A stretch of 64,000 nucleotides of DNA from assembly GCF_000714535.1 (NCBI RefSeq), contig NZ_AUND01000042.1, forward strand, positions 1 through 64,000, written 5' to 3'. Shown piece after piece: positions 25,764 through 34,817 of this stretch; within the stretch, counting starts at the first letter, position 1, and every line of letters starts with the position of its first letter. Origin of the DNA: Thioclava pacifica DSM 10166 (GTDB lineage: Bacteria; Pseudomonadota; Alphaproteobacteria; Rhodobacterales; Rhodobacteraceae). The notes beneath the pieces are model-generated. The model saw nothing but the letters and a program-made list of their open reading frames with translations. It searched no databases and was not told the origin of the DNA. The position numbers and the translations under genes are program-made.

Positions 25764-26012
25764 TCAGCCTCCCGTCATCGGCGGGAAGAAGGCCACCTCG
25801 CGCACGCCCGCAAGCGGTGCGTCGAACTCGGCCAGATCCTGATCGAGCGCCACGCGCAACGCAGACAGATCGGCAAAGGCCGCCTCGTAGCGCGGCTCGC
25901 GGGCCTTCAACTCCTCGATCAGATCGGCAACCGTTGCGGCTTGCGTCTCGACCGTTTCGCGCGGCAGGCCAATCCGTTCGCGCACCCATGCGAAGTAGAG
26001 AACGTCAATCAT
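25764..26012 (-). CDS. moaD: Molybdopterin synthase sulfur-carrier subunit
   Basis: 82 residues with a ubiquitin-like fold and the C-terminal GG that becomes thiocarboxylated. VLYFAWVRERIG near the N-terminus and FFPPMTGG at the end are typical. It overlaps pgsA by 8 bases upstream and abuts moaE downstream. Confidence 0.95.
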   Translation of the reverse strand: MIDVLYFAWVRERIGLPRETVETQAATVADLIEELKAREPRYEAAFADLSALRVALDQDLAEFDAPLAGVREVAFFPPMTGG

Positions 26013-26634
26013 GGCCCGGCTCCTTCAGATAGGGCAGGGCCTTGCGGAAATAGTCCCAGCCGGTGATTGCGGTCAGGATGGCGGCGATCCAGATCAGCGC
26101 GAGCCCCACATGGGTCGCGATATCGGCGAGGCTCGCCCCCGTCGGGATGTCGCCTTCTCCTGCGCGCGGCGCGCGGCCCTGTTCGAGATAGGCGAGCCCC
26201 GTTCCCAGGAACAAGACGGCGATGGCGACCATCTGCGCGGTCGTCTTCCACTTCGCGAGCTTCGTCACCCGGAGCCGCCCGGCATCCGCACCCAGAAACT
26301 CACGCAGCCCGGAGACGAACACTTCGCGGAACAGGATCACGGTGGCGGGCAGGATCAGCCAGGGGTTCATTCCCGAATAGCCCGTGAGCACCACCAGCGC
26401 GATCACCACCATCGCCTTGTCGGCGATCGGGTCAAGCATCGCACCGAACTTGCTCTCCTGTTTCCACAGGCGGGCGAGATAGCCGTCGAACCAATCCGTG
26501 ATCGCCGCGCCGATGAACAGCGCCAGCGCGAACCAATCGGCCCAGGGGCGCGAGAAATAGAGGAACATGACCGCCACGCCGGGGGCAGCCAGGAGCCTGA
26601 GCACGGTCAGGATATTGGGAAGGGTCCATCTCAT
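26005..26634 (-). CDS. pgsA: CDP-diacylglycerol-glycerol-3-phosphate phosphatidyltransferase
   Basis: 209 residues, several membrane helices. The CDP-alcohol phosphotransferase signature DG-x2-AR-x8-G-x3-D-x3-D is complete from FDGYLARLW to MLDPIADKA. It makes phosphatidylglycerophosphate in the inner membrane, the first step to phosphatidylglycerol and cardiolipin. ATG 26634 is chosen because MRWTLPNILTVLR is the family start; an ATG at 26661 only adds nine residues. It is part of the uvrC-kamA-pgsA-moaD-moaE series. Confidence 0.94.
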   Translation of the reverse strand: MRWTLPNILTVLRLLAAPGVAVMFLYFSRPWADWFALALFIGAAITDWFDGYLARLWKQESKFGAMLDPIADKAMVVIALVVLTGYSGMNPWLILPATVILFREVFVSGLREFLGADAGRLRVTKLAKWKTTAQMVAIAVLFLGTGLAYLEQGRAPRAGEGDIPTGASLADIATHVGLALIWIAAILTAITGWDYFRKALPYLKEPGHD

Positions 26635-26679
26635 GTGAGGCAACCTAGCGGCGCGGTTCAAAAAGCGGAAGAGGGCGCG

Positions 26680-27738
26680 TTAACGGGTCGCGGGGTCGCG
26701 ATAGTCATGGGTCCTGCCGTTTCGGTCGGTGACGCGCCAATGGCCGGGGGTGTCGGCAGGGGTGAAATGGTCTGCGGTGATCGGCACCTTGCCATGCCCG
26801 CCAGGGATGTCGAGGACGTAGGCGGGGATCATCGTGCCCGAGCAGCGGCGGCGCAGCTCGGCCATCAGGGCGCGGCCCTCCGCGATGGTCGTGCGGAAAT
26901 GCGAGGTGCCGCGCGCGAGGTCGCAATGGTGCAGGTAGTACGGTTTGACGCGGAGCTTGGTGAGGGCGCGGAACAGGGTTTCCAACGCATCGGCGCTGTC
27001 GTTGATCCCGCGCAGCAGAACCGTTTGCGAGAGCATCGGGATGCCGTGATCCACCAGCCGCGCGATGGCGGCGCGGGCGGCGGGCGTGAGTTCCTGCGCG
27101 TGGTTGGTGTGTAGCACGATCCATGCGGTGGGGGCCGCGCGAAGGATGTCGCAAAGCGTCTCGGTGATCCGCTCGGGGGCGACGACCGGCACGCGGGTAT
27201 GCAGCCGGATCTGGTCGAGATGCGGGATCGTCGAGAGGCGTTCCAGCACTGTAGCCAGTCTGCGCGTGGAGAGCGTTAGCGGATCGCCCCCGGTCAGGAT
27301 CGCCTCGCGAATGGCCGGGGTCGCGGCGATGTAGTCGAGCGCTGCGGTGAGTTGATCCTCGGGCAAAGGCCCGGTCTCGCCCACCGTCTCGCGGCGGAAG
27401 CAGAAGCGGCAATAGACGTCGCAGGTCTTGGTGATGTGCAGAATGACCCGGTCGGGGTAGCGATGGGTCAGCCCCGGCACGGGCGCATGCGCGTCATCGC
27501 CGATCGGGTCTTCCAGCTCTTCGGGGCGGGTGATCAGCTCTGCCGCCTGCGGCACGAATTGCGCGGCGACCGGATCGGCGGGATCGGCCATCGCTCCGCG
27601 CATCTCGGGGGTGACGCGGATGCGGAATTCCTCGGCCACGCGCTCCAGATCGGCGCGGGCCTCGGGTGCGGTCAGCCCCTCGCGTTCCAGATCGTCCACG
27701 CGGGTAAGCGCGCGGGGGTGGCGGCTGTGATCGGTCAT
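26680..27738 (-). CDS. KamA-family radical SAM lysine 2,3-aminomutase-like protein
   Basis: 352 residues. The radical SAM cluster motif CDVYCRFC (C-x3-C-x2-C) is followed by FRRETVGE; downstream come ILTGGDPLTLS, the SAM-binding region, and the C-terminal DIPGGHGKVPI block of KamA proteins. It also uses PLP in the family. It could be a lysine 2,3-aminomutase or an EpmB-like enzyme that makes beta-lysine for elongation factor P; no epmA or efp gene is in the window. It lies 1 base after the uvrC stop. Confidence 0.85.
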   Translation of the reverse strand: MTDHSRHPRALTRVDDLEREGLTAPEARADLERVAEEFRIRVTPEMRGAMADPADPVAAQFVPQAAELITRPEELEDPIGDDAHAPVPGLTHRYPDRVILHITKTCDVYCRFCFRRETVGETGPLPEDQLTAALDYIAATPAIREAILTGGDPLTLSTRRLATVLERLSTIPHLDQIRLHTRVPVVAPERITETLCDILRAAPTAWIVLHTNHAQELTPAARAAIARLVDHGIPMLSQTVLLRGINDSADALETLFRALTKLRVKPYYLHHCDLARGTSHFRTTIAEGRALMAELRRRCSGTMIPAYVLDIPGGHGKVPITADHFTPADTPGHWRVTDRNGRTHDYRDPATR

Positions 27739-27739
27739 C

Positions 27740-29647
27740 TCAGCCCTTCTCGTTGAAGAAATTGTGGATCGTCTCGGCCATCGCCTCGGAGATCCCGTCG
27801 ACCTCCATCAGGTCGATGGGTGCCGCGCGGCTCACTGCCTTGGCCGAGCCGAAATGCGCGAGCAGCGCACGTTTGCGCGCCGCCCCGATGCCGGGGATTT
27901 CATCCAGCGGGTTTGCCATCTGCGCTTTGGCACGCTTTGCGCGATGCGTGCCGATGGCCCAGCGGTGCGCCTCGTCGCGCAGGCGCTGGATGTAGTAGAG
28001 GACCGGCGATTGGCGCGGCAGCGCGATCGGGCGCTGCCCGGTGCGGTGGAACTCTTCCTTGCCGTGGTCGCGATCCACGCCTTTCGCGACACCCACCATC
28101 GCGATGTCGCTCACGCCCATCTCGTCCATGATCTCGCGCACCGCCGAGACCTGCCCTGCGCCGCCGTCGATCAGAAGAAGATCGGGCCAGGCGTCGGTCA
28201 GGCGCTCGGGGTCTTCCTTTAGAAGCCGCGTGAAACGGCGGGTCAGCACCTCTTTCATCATCCCGAAATCGTCGCCCGGCGTCAGCTCCGTGTTCTTGAT
28301 GTTGAACTTGCGATACTGGCTCTTGATGAAGCCCTCGGGGCCAGCCACGATCATCCCACCCACGGCATGCGCGCCCTGGATATGCGAGTTGTCGTAAACC
28401 TCGATGCGTTGGGGCGGCTTTTCCAGCCCGAAGGCCTCGGCCACGCCCGCCAGCAGCTTCGCCTGTGCCGCAGATTCGGACATCTTGCGGCCAAGGCTCT
28501 CGCGGGCATTGCGCGCGGCGTTTTCGACCAGTTCGGCCTTCTCGCCCCGCTGCGGCACGGCGATCTCCACCTTGCGCTCGGCGCGTTCGGATAGGAACTC
28601 GGCCAGCAGATCCTCGTCCTCGACGGGATGAGAGAGCAGCAGCAGCTTCGGCGGCGGGCGGTTGGTGTAGAACTGCGCGATGAAGGCCTGCAGGATCTCG
28701 GGCGCTTCGGCCCCGGAGCCAGTCTTTGGATAAAAGTCGTGATTGCCCCAGCTCTGGTTCGCGCGGATGAAGAAGACCTGAACGCAGGCCTGCCCGCCTT
28801 CGAGATGCAGCGCGATCACATCGGCTTCGGGCACAGTGCGCGGGTTGATACCCTGGCTTTGCTGCACATTGGTCAGCGCCTTGATCCGGTCGCGCAGGGC
28901 CGCTGCGCGTTCGAACTCCATCTCGTCCGAGGCCTTTTGCATCTGCTCGGCCAGTTCGCGCTGGATCGTGGTGGATTTGCCTTGCAGGAAGCGCTTCGCA
29001 TCCTCGACCAGTTCGGCGTAATCGGCTTCGGAGATCTTGCCGACGCAAGGCCCCGAACAGCGTTTGATCTGGTATTGCAGGCAGGGCCGGGTGCGGCTGT
29101 CGAACATCGCGTCGGAACAGTTGCGCAGCAGGAAGACCCGTTCGAGATGATTGAGCGTGCGGTTCACCGCGCCGGCGCTCGCGAAGGGGCCGAAGTAATG
29201 GCCCTTCTCTTTGCGCGCGCCGCGATGCTTCTTGATCATCGGGAAGGGATGGTCGGTCGCGATCAGGATATTGGGGAAGCTCTTGTCGTCGCGCGCGAGC
29301 ACGTTGTAGCGCGGCTTGAGCTGCTTGATCAGGTTCTGTTCGAGCAGCAGCGCCTCGGTCTCTGTCCGGGTCGTCAGGAACATCATCGAGGCGGTCTCGA
29401 AGATCATCCGCGCGATCCGCGCCGAGTGGCCCGAGGGCCGCGCATAGTTCGACACCCGCGCTTTAAGGTTGCGCGCCTTGCCGACGTAAAGCACCTCGCC
29501 CTTCGCGTTCAGCATCCGATAAACACCGGGCGATCCATCGAGCCGCTTGAGGTAATCCGCGATCAGCGCATGGCCGGTCAGCCCGTGCTGCGGGCGCGTC
29601 GCCGGCGGCGCGCTGAGGATTTCCTTACCCTGATGGTGGTCGTTCAT
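27740..29647 (-). CDS. uvrC: UvrABC excinuclease subunit C
   Basis: 635 residues. Domains in order: GIY-YIG nuclease (about 38-115; [20 protein letters not shown]) for the 3' incision, Cys-rich part ([15 protein letters not shown]), UVR motif (about 225-260), RNase H-like nuclease (about 400-560; [22 protein letters not shown]) for the 5' incision, and C-terminal HhH pair (about 575-630; [18 protein letters not shown]). It performs nucleotide-excision repair. It is the first gene of the operon running through kamA, pgsA, moaD and moaE. Confidence 0.97.
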   Translation of the reverse strand: MNDHHQGKEILSAPPATRPQHGLTGHALIADYLKRLDGSPGVYRMLNAKGEVLYVGKARNLKARVSNYARPSGHSARIARMIFETASMMFLTTRTETEALLLEQNLIKQLKPRYNVLARDDKSFPNILIATDHPFPMIKKHRGARKEKGHYFGPFASAGAVNRTLNHLERVFLLRNCSDAMFDSRTRPCLQYQIKRCSGPCVGKISEADYAELVEDAKRFLQGKSTTIQRELAEQMQKASDEMEFERAAALRDRIKALTNVQQSQGINPRTVPEADVIALHLEGGQACVQVFFIRANQSWGNHDFYPKTGSGAEAPEILQAFIAQFYTNRPPPKLLLLSHPVEDEDLLAEFLSERAERKVEIAVPQRGEKAELVENAARNARESLGRKMSESAAQAKLLAGVAEAFGLEKPPQRIEVYDNSHIQGAHAVGGMIVAGPEGFIKSQYRKFNIKNTELTPGDDFGMMKEVLTRRFTRLLKEDPERLTDAWPDLLLIDGGAGQVSAVREIMDEMGVSDIAMVGVAKGVDRDHGKEEFHRTGQRPIALPRQSPVLYYIQRLRDEAHRWAIGTHRAKRAKAQMANPLDEIPGIGAARKRALLAHFGSAKAVSRAAPIDLMEVDGISEAMAETIHNFFNEKG

Positions 29648-29945
29648 AAGCAGGCTTCGATTCTCGGTTCTGGCTGCAATCTTACCCGCTCGGGTTCAAG
29701 AGGAAACATGTCCACCAAATCTGGGGATAACTCTGTTGGCAAATATGTGGGACAGGGGGCTTGGGCCTTAATATAAAGGATACTAACCGATCTGCCTATT
29801 TTTTGAGCGACGTTTTAACCCGTTGTTTTCGTTAAGTATTTTTCCCGACATTTGGCAAGCCATTGAAAGGATTAAGACTTTTGTAACGGGTTTGTTACGG
29901 TCCCTGCGGGGGTGCACAACTTTCCGTTGGGTTAGCGCCAGAGGC
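29648..29945. other. AT-richer intergenic region upstream of uvrC
   Basis: 298 bases between uvrC (divergent start at 29647) and the 3' end of the SDR gene. Composition is lower in GC than its surroundings, especially 29770-29910 (for example TTTTTTGAGCGACG, GTTTTCGTTAAG). It likely holds the uvrC promoter. I see no coding frame with family similarity, no tRNA and no clear terminator. A direct repetition of TTGTAACGG- and TTGTTACGG-like words is present near 29880-29905. Confidence 0.4.
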
Positions 29946-30722
29946 TTATTCCGGGCCGAGAACGTCGGGGGTTTTCCAGCCGTGATGCTGCCCGCCATCG
30001 ACGCAGATCAACTGCCCGGTGACGGCCGGTGCATCCATGAAATAGCCAAGTGCTGCGCAGATATCTTCGGGGTCGGCGCCGCGCTCTAGGATGGTCGCGG
30101 CGCGCTGACGGGCGAAGTGGCTTTCCGACTGGCGCGCGCCTTGTAACGTCGGCCCCGGCCCGATCGCGTTCACCCGGATATCGGGGGCGAGCGCCTGGGC
30201 GCCGGTCTGGGTCAGCGTCCAGAGCCCCATCTTCGCCAGCGTGTAGGTCATGAACTCCGGCGTCAGCTTGCGAACCCGCTGATCGAGCATGTTGAGAACC
30301 AGCGCCTGCGCTTTCGGCTCGCCTTTCGAGCGATCCGCCTTGGGTGCCTGCCGGGCGAAATGCTGGATCAGCACGAAGGGCGCGCGCAGGTTCGAGTTGA
30401 AATGCCGGTCCCAGCTTTCGCGGGTGGCGCTGAGAATCGTGTCGTATTCGAAGATCGAAGCGTTGTTGACCAGCAGGTCGAGCGGCCCGCCGAGGGCCTG
30501 CGCGGCACGTTCGACCAGCCCGGACATCTGCGCCTCGTCCAGAAGATCGGCCTGCACGATCTCGGCGCGCACGCCTTGGGCGCGGGCCTCGGCGGCCGTG
30601 TCCTGTGCGGCCTCGTCCGAACCGTGATAATGGATCGCGACGTCGATCCCGCGCCCTGCGAGATAGAGCGCCATCGCACGCCCCAGACGTTTCGCGCCAC
30701 CGGTTACGAGGGCTCGTTTCAT
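29946..30722 (-). CDS. Pteridine-reductase-like SDR (FolM/PTR1 type)
   Basis: 258 residues. The cofactor motif TGGAKRLGRAMALYLAGRG (about 7-25) and the following HYHGSDEAA resemble pteridine reductase/FolM proteins, which reduce dihydrobiopterin, dihydromonapterin or dihydrofolate with NADPH. The active site has YTLAK. Substrate remains unproven. Its ATG overlaps the end of the upstream antiporter gene by 4 bases, so it is the last gene of the four-gene unit that begins at 32706. Confidence 0.82.
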   Translation of the reverse strand: MKRALVTGGAKRLGRAMALYLAGRGIDVAIHYHGSDEAAQDTAAEARAQGVRAEIVQADLLDEAQMSGLVERAAQALGGPLDLLVNNASIFEYDTILSATRESWDRHFNSNLRAPFVLIQHFARQAPKADRSKGEPKAQALVLNMLDQRVRKLTPEFMTYTLAKMGLWTLTQTGAQALAPDIRVNAIGPGPTLQGARQSESHFARQRAATILERGADPEDICAALGYFMDAPAVTGQLICVDGGQHHGWKTPDVLGPE

Positions 30723-31675
30723 ACGTGGCCTCCAACGAAAAGCAGAACCATGTAGATCAGATAGGCCGAGGTGAAGCCGACGCCAATCCAGCGCCCGATC
30801 ACGCGATTGCCGAAGATGAAGGGCGCGAGCAGGATCGAGGCGCCCAGCATTACCCAGAGGTCGAAGCGCTGCATCTGCTCGGGCACCGGGATCTGCCCAA
30901 AGAGGCCCGCCACGCCGATGATGCAGAGCAGGTTGAAGATGTTGGAGCCGACCACATTGCCAAGCGCCACATCGGCGCGGCCCTTGGTGGCGGCGGTGAT
31001 CGAGGTGGCAAGCTCCGGCAGCGAGGTGCCAAGCGCCACCAGCGTCAGGCCGATCACCGTATCCGAGACCCCGAAGGTGCGTGCGATATCCGAAGCGCCG
31101 TCGACCAGCCAGTCGGCGCCCAGCGGCAGCCCCGCGAGCCCCGCCACGATGAACAGGGCGACGCGCCACGTTGGCATCTTGGGATCGACGCTTTCGATTT
31201 CCTCGTCAGGATCGCGATTGGCGCGATGGGCCAGCGCGTCGCGGATCTGGCGGAACAGGATCACGCCGAGCCCCGCGAGCAGCAGCAGCGCATGCGGCCA
31301 GCGGATCGGCCCCATGAAGCAGACGAGGATGAAGAGCACCGTCGCCCCCATCATCAGCACGAAGCTCTCGCGGGTGTCGTGCTCGTCGGTACGGATCGCG
31401 GAAATCATCGCGGGTAGGCCGAGCACGAGCAGGATGTTGGCGATGTTCGAGCCCACGACATTGCCGAGCGCGATGGTCGGTGCGTGATCGAGTACGGCGG
31501 CGACCGAGACCATCAGCTCGGGCGCGGAGGTGCCGAAGGCCACGACCGTCAGGCCGACGATCAGCGCCGGGATGCCAAGCCTGAGCGACAGCGCCACCGC
31601 CCCTTTGACCAGCAGGTCACCAGCCACGACGAGCAGCACAAGCCCCGCAGCAATCTCGCCGAAATCCCAGATCAT
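30719..31675 (-). CDS. Calcium/sodium antiporter (CaCA family, YrbG-like)
   Basis: 318 residues, about ten membrane helices in two inverted halves. Each half carries the alpha-repeat: VAFGTSAPELMVSVAAVL with GNVVGSNIANILLVLG, and VALGTSLPELATSITAA with GNVVGSNIFNLLCIIG. The conserved acidic residues (SAPE, SLPE) coordinate Ca2+ in the exchanger fold. It should export Ca2+ in exchange for Na+ or H+ at the inner membrane. It overlaps both neighbours by 4 bases. Confidence 0.94.
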   Translation of the reverse strand: MIWDFGEIAAGLVLLVVAGDLLVKGAVALSLRLGIPALIVGLTVVAFGTSAPELMVSVAAVLDHAPTIALGNVVGSNIANILLVLGLPAMISAIRTDEHDTRESFVLMMGATVLFILVCFMGPIRWPHALLLLAGLGVILFRQIRDALAHRANRDPDEEIESVDPKMPTWRVALFIVAGLAGLPLGADWLVDGASDIARTFGVSDTVIGLTLVALGTSLPELATSITAATKGRADVALGNVVGSNIFNLLCIIGVAGLFGQIPVPEQMQRFDLWVMLGASILLAPFIFGNRVIGRWIGVGFTSAYLIYMVLLFVGGHV

Positions 31676-31863
31676 CCGCGACGCCCTGTCTTGTTCTTGT
31701 CGGTTTTGCAGGGGCAGGGGCCGCGCCCGATCTTGAGACGGCCGCAGTCAGGGCATCGTTCGCTGACGCGCGCCGGCCCCTTGCGCCCCGGGAGGCGCAG
31801 CTTGCCGAACATGGCGAGCACCGCCATGACGACGAGGAAGAGGGTCATTCCCTTGATCAGCAT
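31672..31863 (-). CDS. Small membrane protein with CPDCG motif
   Basis: 63 residues. One N-terminal membrane helix (about 6-22, MTLFLVVMAVLAMFG) is followed by a basic segment and four cysteines as CPDC and CPC-type pairs (ERCPDCGRL, GPCPCK), probably a small zinc knuckle. It overlaps the antiporter start by 4 bases and begins 3 bases after the peptidase stop, so it is translated in the same operon. I do not recognise a named family. Confidence 0.72.
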   Translation of the reverse strand: MLIKGMTLFLVVMAVLAMFGKLRLPGRKGPARVSERCPDCGRLKIGRGPCPCKTDKNKTGRRG

Positions 31864-31866
31864 CGC

Positions 31867-32706
31867 TTACAGCCCGTAGCGCGACCAGAGCGCGCGCTCT
31901 TCGGCGGTGTCGATCAACGCGGCGGCCGTGGCCGCGCCCAGCTCGCCGCCCATCTGCGCGCCGAAGCGGCGGAAGAGGGAGCGTTTCGGGGCGTAGGGCA
32001 CGATACGGACCTTCTCGCCGTAAAGCTCCTTCAGTTTCGGCACCGCATGGCCGATCCCGTCGATCAGTCCGGTCTCTTCGGCCAGGGCCTGACGGCCCGT
32101 CCAGATATCGCCGGTGAAGAGATCGCGATCCTCGGGCAGTTTCGCGCCGCGCCGGGACTGCACATGCTCCTTGAAGCTGACATGCATATCCTCGAGCAGC
32201 TTCTTCAGCCGCGCGACGTCTTCTTCCTTCTCGGGGCGGAACGGGTCCATGAAACTTTTCGAGCCGCCCGCCGTGTGGACGCGGCGTTCAATGCCGTAGC
32301 GCTCGATGAACTGATCCAACCCGAAGCCCGCCGAGATCACCCCGATCGAGCCCACCACCGAGGTCGGATCGGCCCAGATCTGATCGGCCGCGCAGGCCAG
32401 CCAGTAACCGCCCGAAGCGGCCACGTCCTCGACGAAGGCGTGGACGGGAATGTTCTTTTCGTCCGCGAGCCTGCGGATGCGCCCCGCGATCAGCGCTGAT
32501 TGCACGGGCGAACCGCCGGGCGAGTTGATCAGCAGCGCCACCGCCGCAGGTTTGCCCCGCGCAAAGGCGCGCTCTATGATCGGAGCCATCGCGGCGTCGG
32601 ACAGGCCCGGCGCGCCGGGGCGCGAAATGCCAATGGCGCCGTGCAGGCGGATCACCGCGACGAAGGGCGTTTTCTTGACGAAGGGGAGGCGTTGGATCAG
32701 GCTCAT
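31867..32706 (-). CDS. S49-family signal peptide peptidase (SppA/SohB-like)
   Basis: 279 residues, short single-domain form. NSPGGSPVQSALIAGRI (about 62-78) and VEDVAASGGYWLACAAD (about 92-108) with the nucleophile Ser in ASGGY are conserved; GSIGVISAGFG and a downstream Lys (in GGSKSFMDPFRP) fit the Ser/Lys dyad of the family. No strong N-terminal membrane helix is visible, unlike classical SppA, so it may be soluble or peripheral. It heads an operon with the tiny CxxC protein, the CaCA antiporter and the SDR. Confidence 0.88.
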   Translation of the reverse strand: MSLIQRLPFVKKTPFVAVIRLHGAIGISRPGAPGLSDAAMAPIIERAFARGKPAAVALLINSPGGSPVQSALIAGRIRRLADEKNIPVHAFVEDVAASGGYWLACAADQIWADPTSVVGSIGVISAGFGLDQFIERYGIERRVHTAGGSKSFMDPFRPEKEEDVARLKKLLEDMHVSFKEHVQSRRGAKLPEDRDLFTGDIWTGRQALAEETGLIDGIGHAVPKLKELYGEKVRIVPYAPKRSLFRRFGAQMGGELGAATAAALIDTAEERALWSRYGL

Positions 32707-32844
32707 GGGAAGGGATGTAGAGGCTCACCCCCGCCCGCGCAAGCGCAGCGATGACGGTTCCTGCCCGCGCCTGTTCGCGATTGAACCAGTCGTGACTTGC
32801 GAGCCGCGCCATGCTCGCCCCAGTATCGGGGCAGGGAGGACGAC

Positions 32845-33297
32845 ATGACGAAAGATGACAGGCTGGACGCGATCCTTGCCGCCCATGCAGGCCGCGAGGG
32901 CGCCCTGCTGCCGATCCTGCATGATGTGCAGGCCGAATTCGGCTGTGTGCCCGCCGATTGCTACCAGCCCATCGCCGATGCTTTGCGGCTGAGCCGGGCG
33001 GAGGTCGCGGGCGTCGTCTCCTTCTACCACGATTTCCGCGACGCGCCTGCGGGCAGGCATGTCATCAAGCTCTGCCGCGCCGAGGCCTGCCAGTCGATGG
33101 GCGGGGCCGAAATGATCGCGCGGCTGGAGCGCGCCTTGGGCATGAAACTTGGCGAGACGAAGGGCGATGTGACGCTTGAGGCGGTCTATTGCCTCGGGCT
33201 TTGCGCCTGCGCGCCCGCGGCGATGGTGGATGACCGACTTGTGGGGCGTGCGAGTTCCGAGCGGATCGAGGCTCTGGTCGCGGAGGTCTCGGCATGA
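32845..33297 (+). CDS. fdsG: NAD-dependent formate dehydrogenase gamma subunit
   Basis: 150 residues, NuoE-like. Four cysteines ligate a 2Fe-2S cluster (CRAEACQSMGG and CLGLCACAP). It is the first gene of the fdsGBACD operon for the soluble Mo-bis(MGD) formate dehydrogenase, which oxidises formate to CO2 with NAD+. GGGAGGA lies 5 bases before ATG 32845. A GCCCC/GGGGC stem (32817-32832) sits just before that site and could affect initiation. The stop overlaps fdsB by 4 bases. Confidence 0.94.
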   Translation: MTKDDRLDAILAAHAGREGALLPILHDVQAEFGCVPADCYQPIADALRLSRAEVAGVVSFYHDFRDAPAGRHVIKLCRAEACQSMGGAEMIARLERALGMKLGETKGDVTLEAVYCLGLCACAPAAMVDDRLVGRASSERIEALVAEVSA

Positions 33298-34817
33298 AAG
33301 TCTGGGTTCCCTGCGATGCGGCTTCGGTCGCCTGTGGTGCCGATGAGGTCGCGGCGGCGATTGCCTCGGCGGCGGGCCTGCGCGGCGAGAGTGTCGAGAT
33401 CATCCGCAACGGCACGCGCGGGATGATCTGGCTGGAACCGCTGGTCGAGATCGAGCGCGACGGCCTGCGCCACGGCTTCGGCCCGATGGCGCCCGAGGAC
33501 GTACCCGCGCTGTTCGAGGGGGACGAACATCCGAAAGCTCTCGGTCCGGTCGAGGACATCCCCTTCTTCGCGCAACAGACCCGCCTGACCTTCGCGCGCT
33601 GCGGGCGGACCGATCCGCTCTCGCTGGCCGATTACGAGGCGGGTGAGGGCTGGCAGGGGCTCCGCCGCGCTCTGGATCTCGGGGCTGAGAAGACCGTCGA
33701 GGAGGTTACGGCCTCGGGCCTTCGTGGTCGTGGCGGCGCAGGCTTCCCCACGGGTATCAAGTGGAAGACGGTCGCGGGGGCCGAGGCCGCGCAGAAATAC
33801 ATCGTCTGCAACGCGGATGAGGGCGATAGCGGCTCTTTCGCGGACCGGATGCTGATGGAGGGCGACCCGTTCTGCCTGATCGAGGGCATGGCGATTGCCG
33901 GGCTCGCGGTGGGGGCCACCAAGGGCTTCATCTATATCCGCTCGGAATATCCCCATGCGATCCGCACGATGGGCGCGGCGATCAGGGCGGCGCGTGAGGC
34001 GGGGATCATCGGCGACAGCCTGATGGGGCAGGGGCCGCGCTTCGATCTGGAGGTGCGCGTCGGCGCGGGCGCCTATATCTGCGGCGAGGAAACCTCGCTT
34101 CTCAATTCGCTCGAAGGCAAGCGCGGCATGGTCCGCGCCAAGCCGCCGCTGCCTGCGCTCGAAGGGGCGTTCGGGATGCCGACGGTGGTGAATAATGTCC
34201 TGTCGCTCGCCGCCGTGCCGTGGATCCTGACCCATGGCGGCGCCGCCTATGCCGAGTTCGGGCTTGGCCGCTCGCGTGGGACGATCCCGATCCAGATCGC
34301 GGGCAATGTCAGACATGGCGGGCTGTTCGAGACCGGCTTCGGGGTGTCGCTTGGCACGCTGATCAACGAGATCGGCGGCGGCACCGCCTCGGGGCGACCG
34401 TTCAAGGCGGTTCAGGTGGGCGGGCCGCTCGGCGCCTATCACGGGCCGGACGATTTCGATCTGCCGGTCTGCTACGAAGCCTTCGCCGAGCAAGGTGGCC
34501 TCGTGGGTCATGCCGGGTTCGTTGTTCATGACGACAGCGCCGACATGCTCGCGCTCGCCCGTTACGCGATGGAGTTCTGCGCGATCGAGAGCTGCGGGAA
34601 ATGCACGCCCTGCCGGATCGGCGCGGTGCGTGGCATGGAGACGCTCGACCGGGTGGCGGCGGGCGACCCGGCGGCGATCGAGCTGCTGCACGAGCTTTGC
34701 GAAGTGATGGAGAAGGGCTCGCTTTGCGCGATGGGGGGCTTCACGCCCTACCCGGTGCGCTCGGCGATCCGGCTCTTCCCGAAAGAATTTTCGCGCGCAC
34801 AGGAGGCTGCGGAATGA
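33294..34817 (+). CDS. fdsB: NAD-dependent formate dehydrogenase beta subunit
   Basis: 507 residues. An N-terminal thioredoxin-like part (about 1-85) precedes a NuoF-like body binding FMN and NAD (about 120-410; GLRGRGGAGFPTGIKWK, NADEGDSGSFADR, GAGAYICGEETSLLNS). The 4Fe-4S site is in ESCGKCTPCRIG near residue 430. It transfers electrons from FdsA to NAD+. ATGA overlaps couple it to both fdsG and fdsA. Confidence 0.96.
   Translation: MKVWVPCDAASVACGADEVAAAIASAAGLRGESVEIIRNGTRGMIWLEPLVEIERDGLRHGFGPMAPEDVPALFEGDEHPKALGPVEDIPFFAQQTRLTFARCGRTDPLSLADYEAGEGWQGLRRALDLGAEKTVEEVTASGLRGRGGAGFPTGIKWKTVAGAEAAQKYIVCNADEGDSGSFADRMLMEGDPFCLIEGMAIAGLAVGATKGFIYIRSEYPHAIRTMGAAIRAAREAGIIGDSLMGQGPRFDLEVRVGAGAYICGEETSLLNSLEGKRGMVRAKPPLPALEGAFGMPTVVNNVLSLAAVPWILTHGGAAYAEFGLGRSRGTIPIQIAGNVRHGGLFETGFGVSLGTLINEIGGGTASGRPFKAVQVGGPLGAYHGPDDFDLPVCYEAFAEQGGLVGHAGFVVHDDSADMLALARYAMEFCAIESCGKCTPCRIGAVRGMETLDRVAAGDPAAIELLHELCEVMEKGSLCAMGGFTPYPVRSAIRLFPKEFSRAQEAAE

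Noticed and set aside
29717-29727. TTATCCCCA and other near DnaA-box words (also 58242-58252)
   Set aside because: Single imperfect matches without clustering, AT-rich unwinding region or dnaA/parAB context; not an origin.
34601-34813. Longer start for fdsA inside fdsB
   Set aside because: The ATGA overlap at 34814 and the family N-terminus define the start; the upstream frame is a shadow of fdsB.
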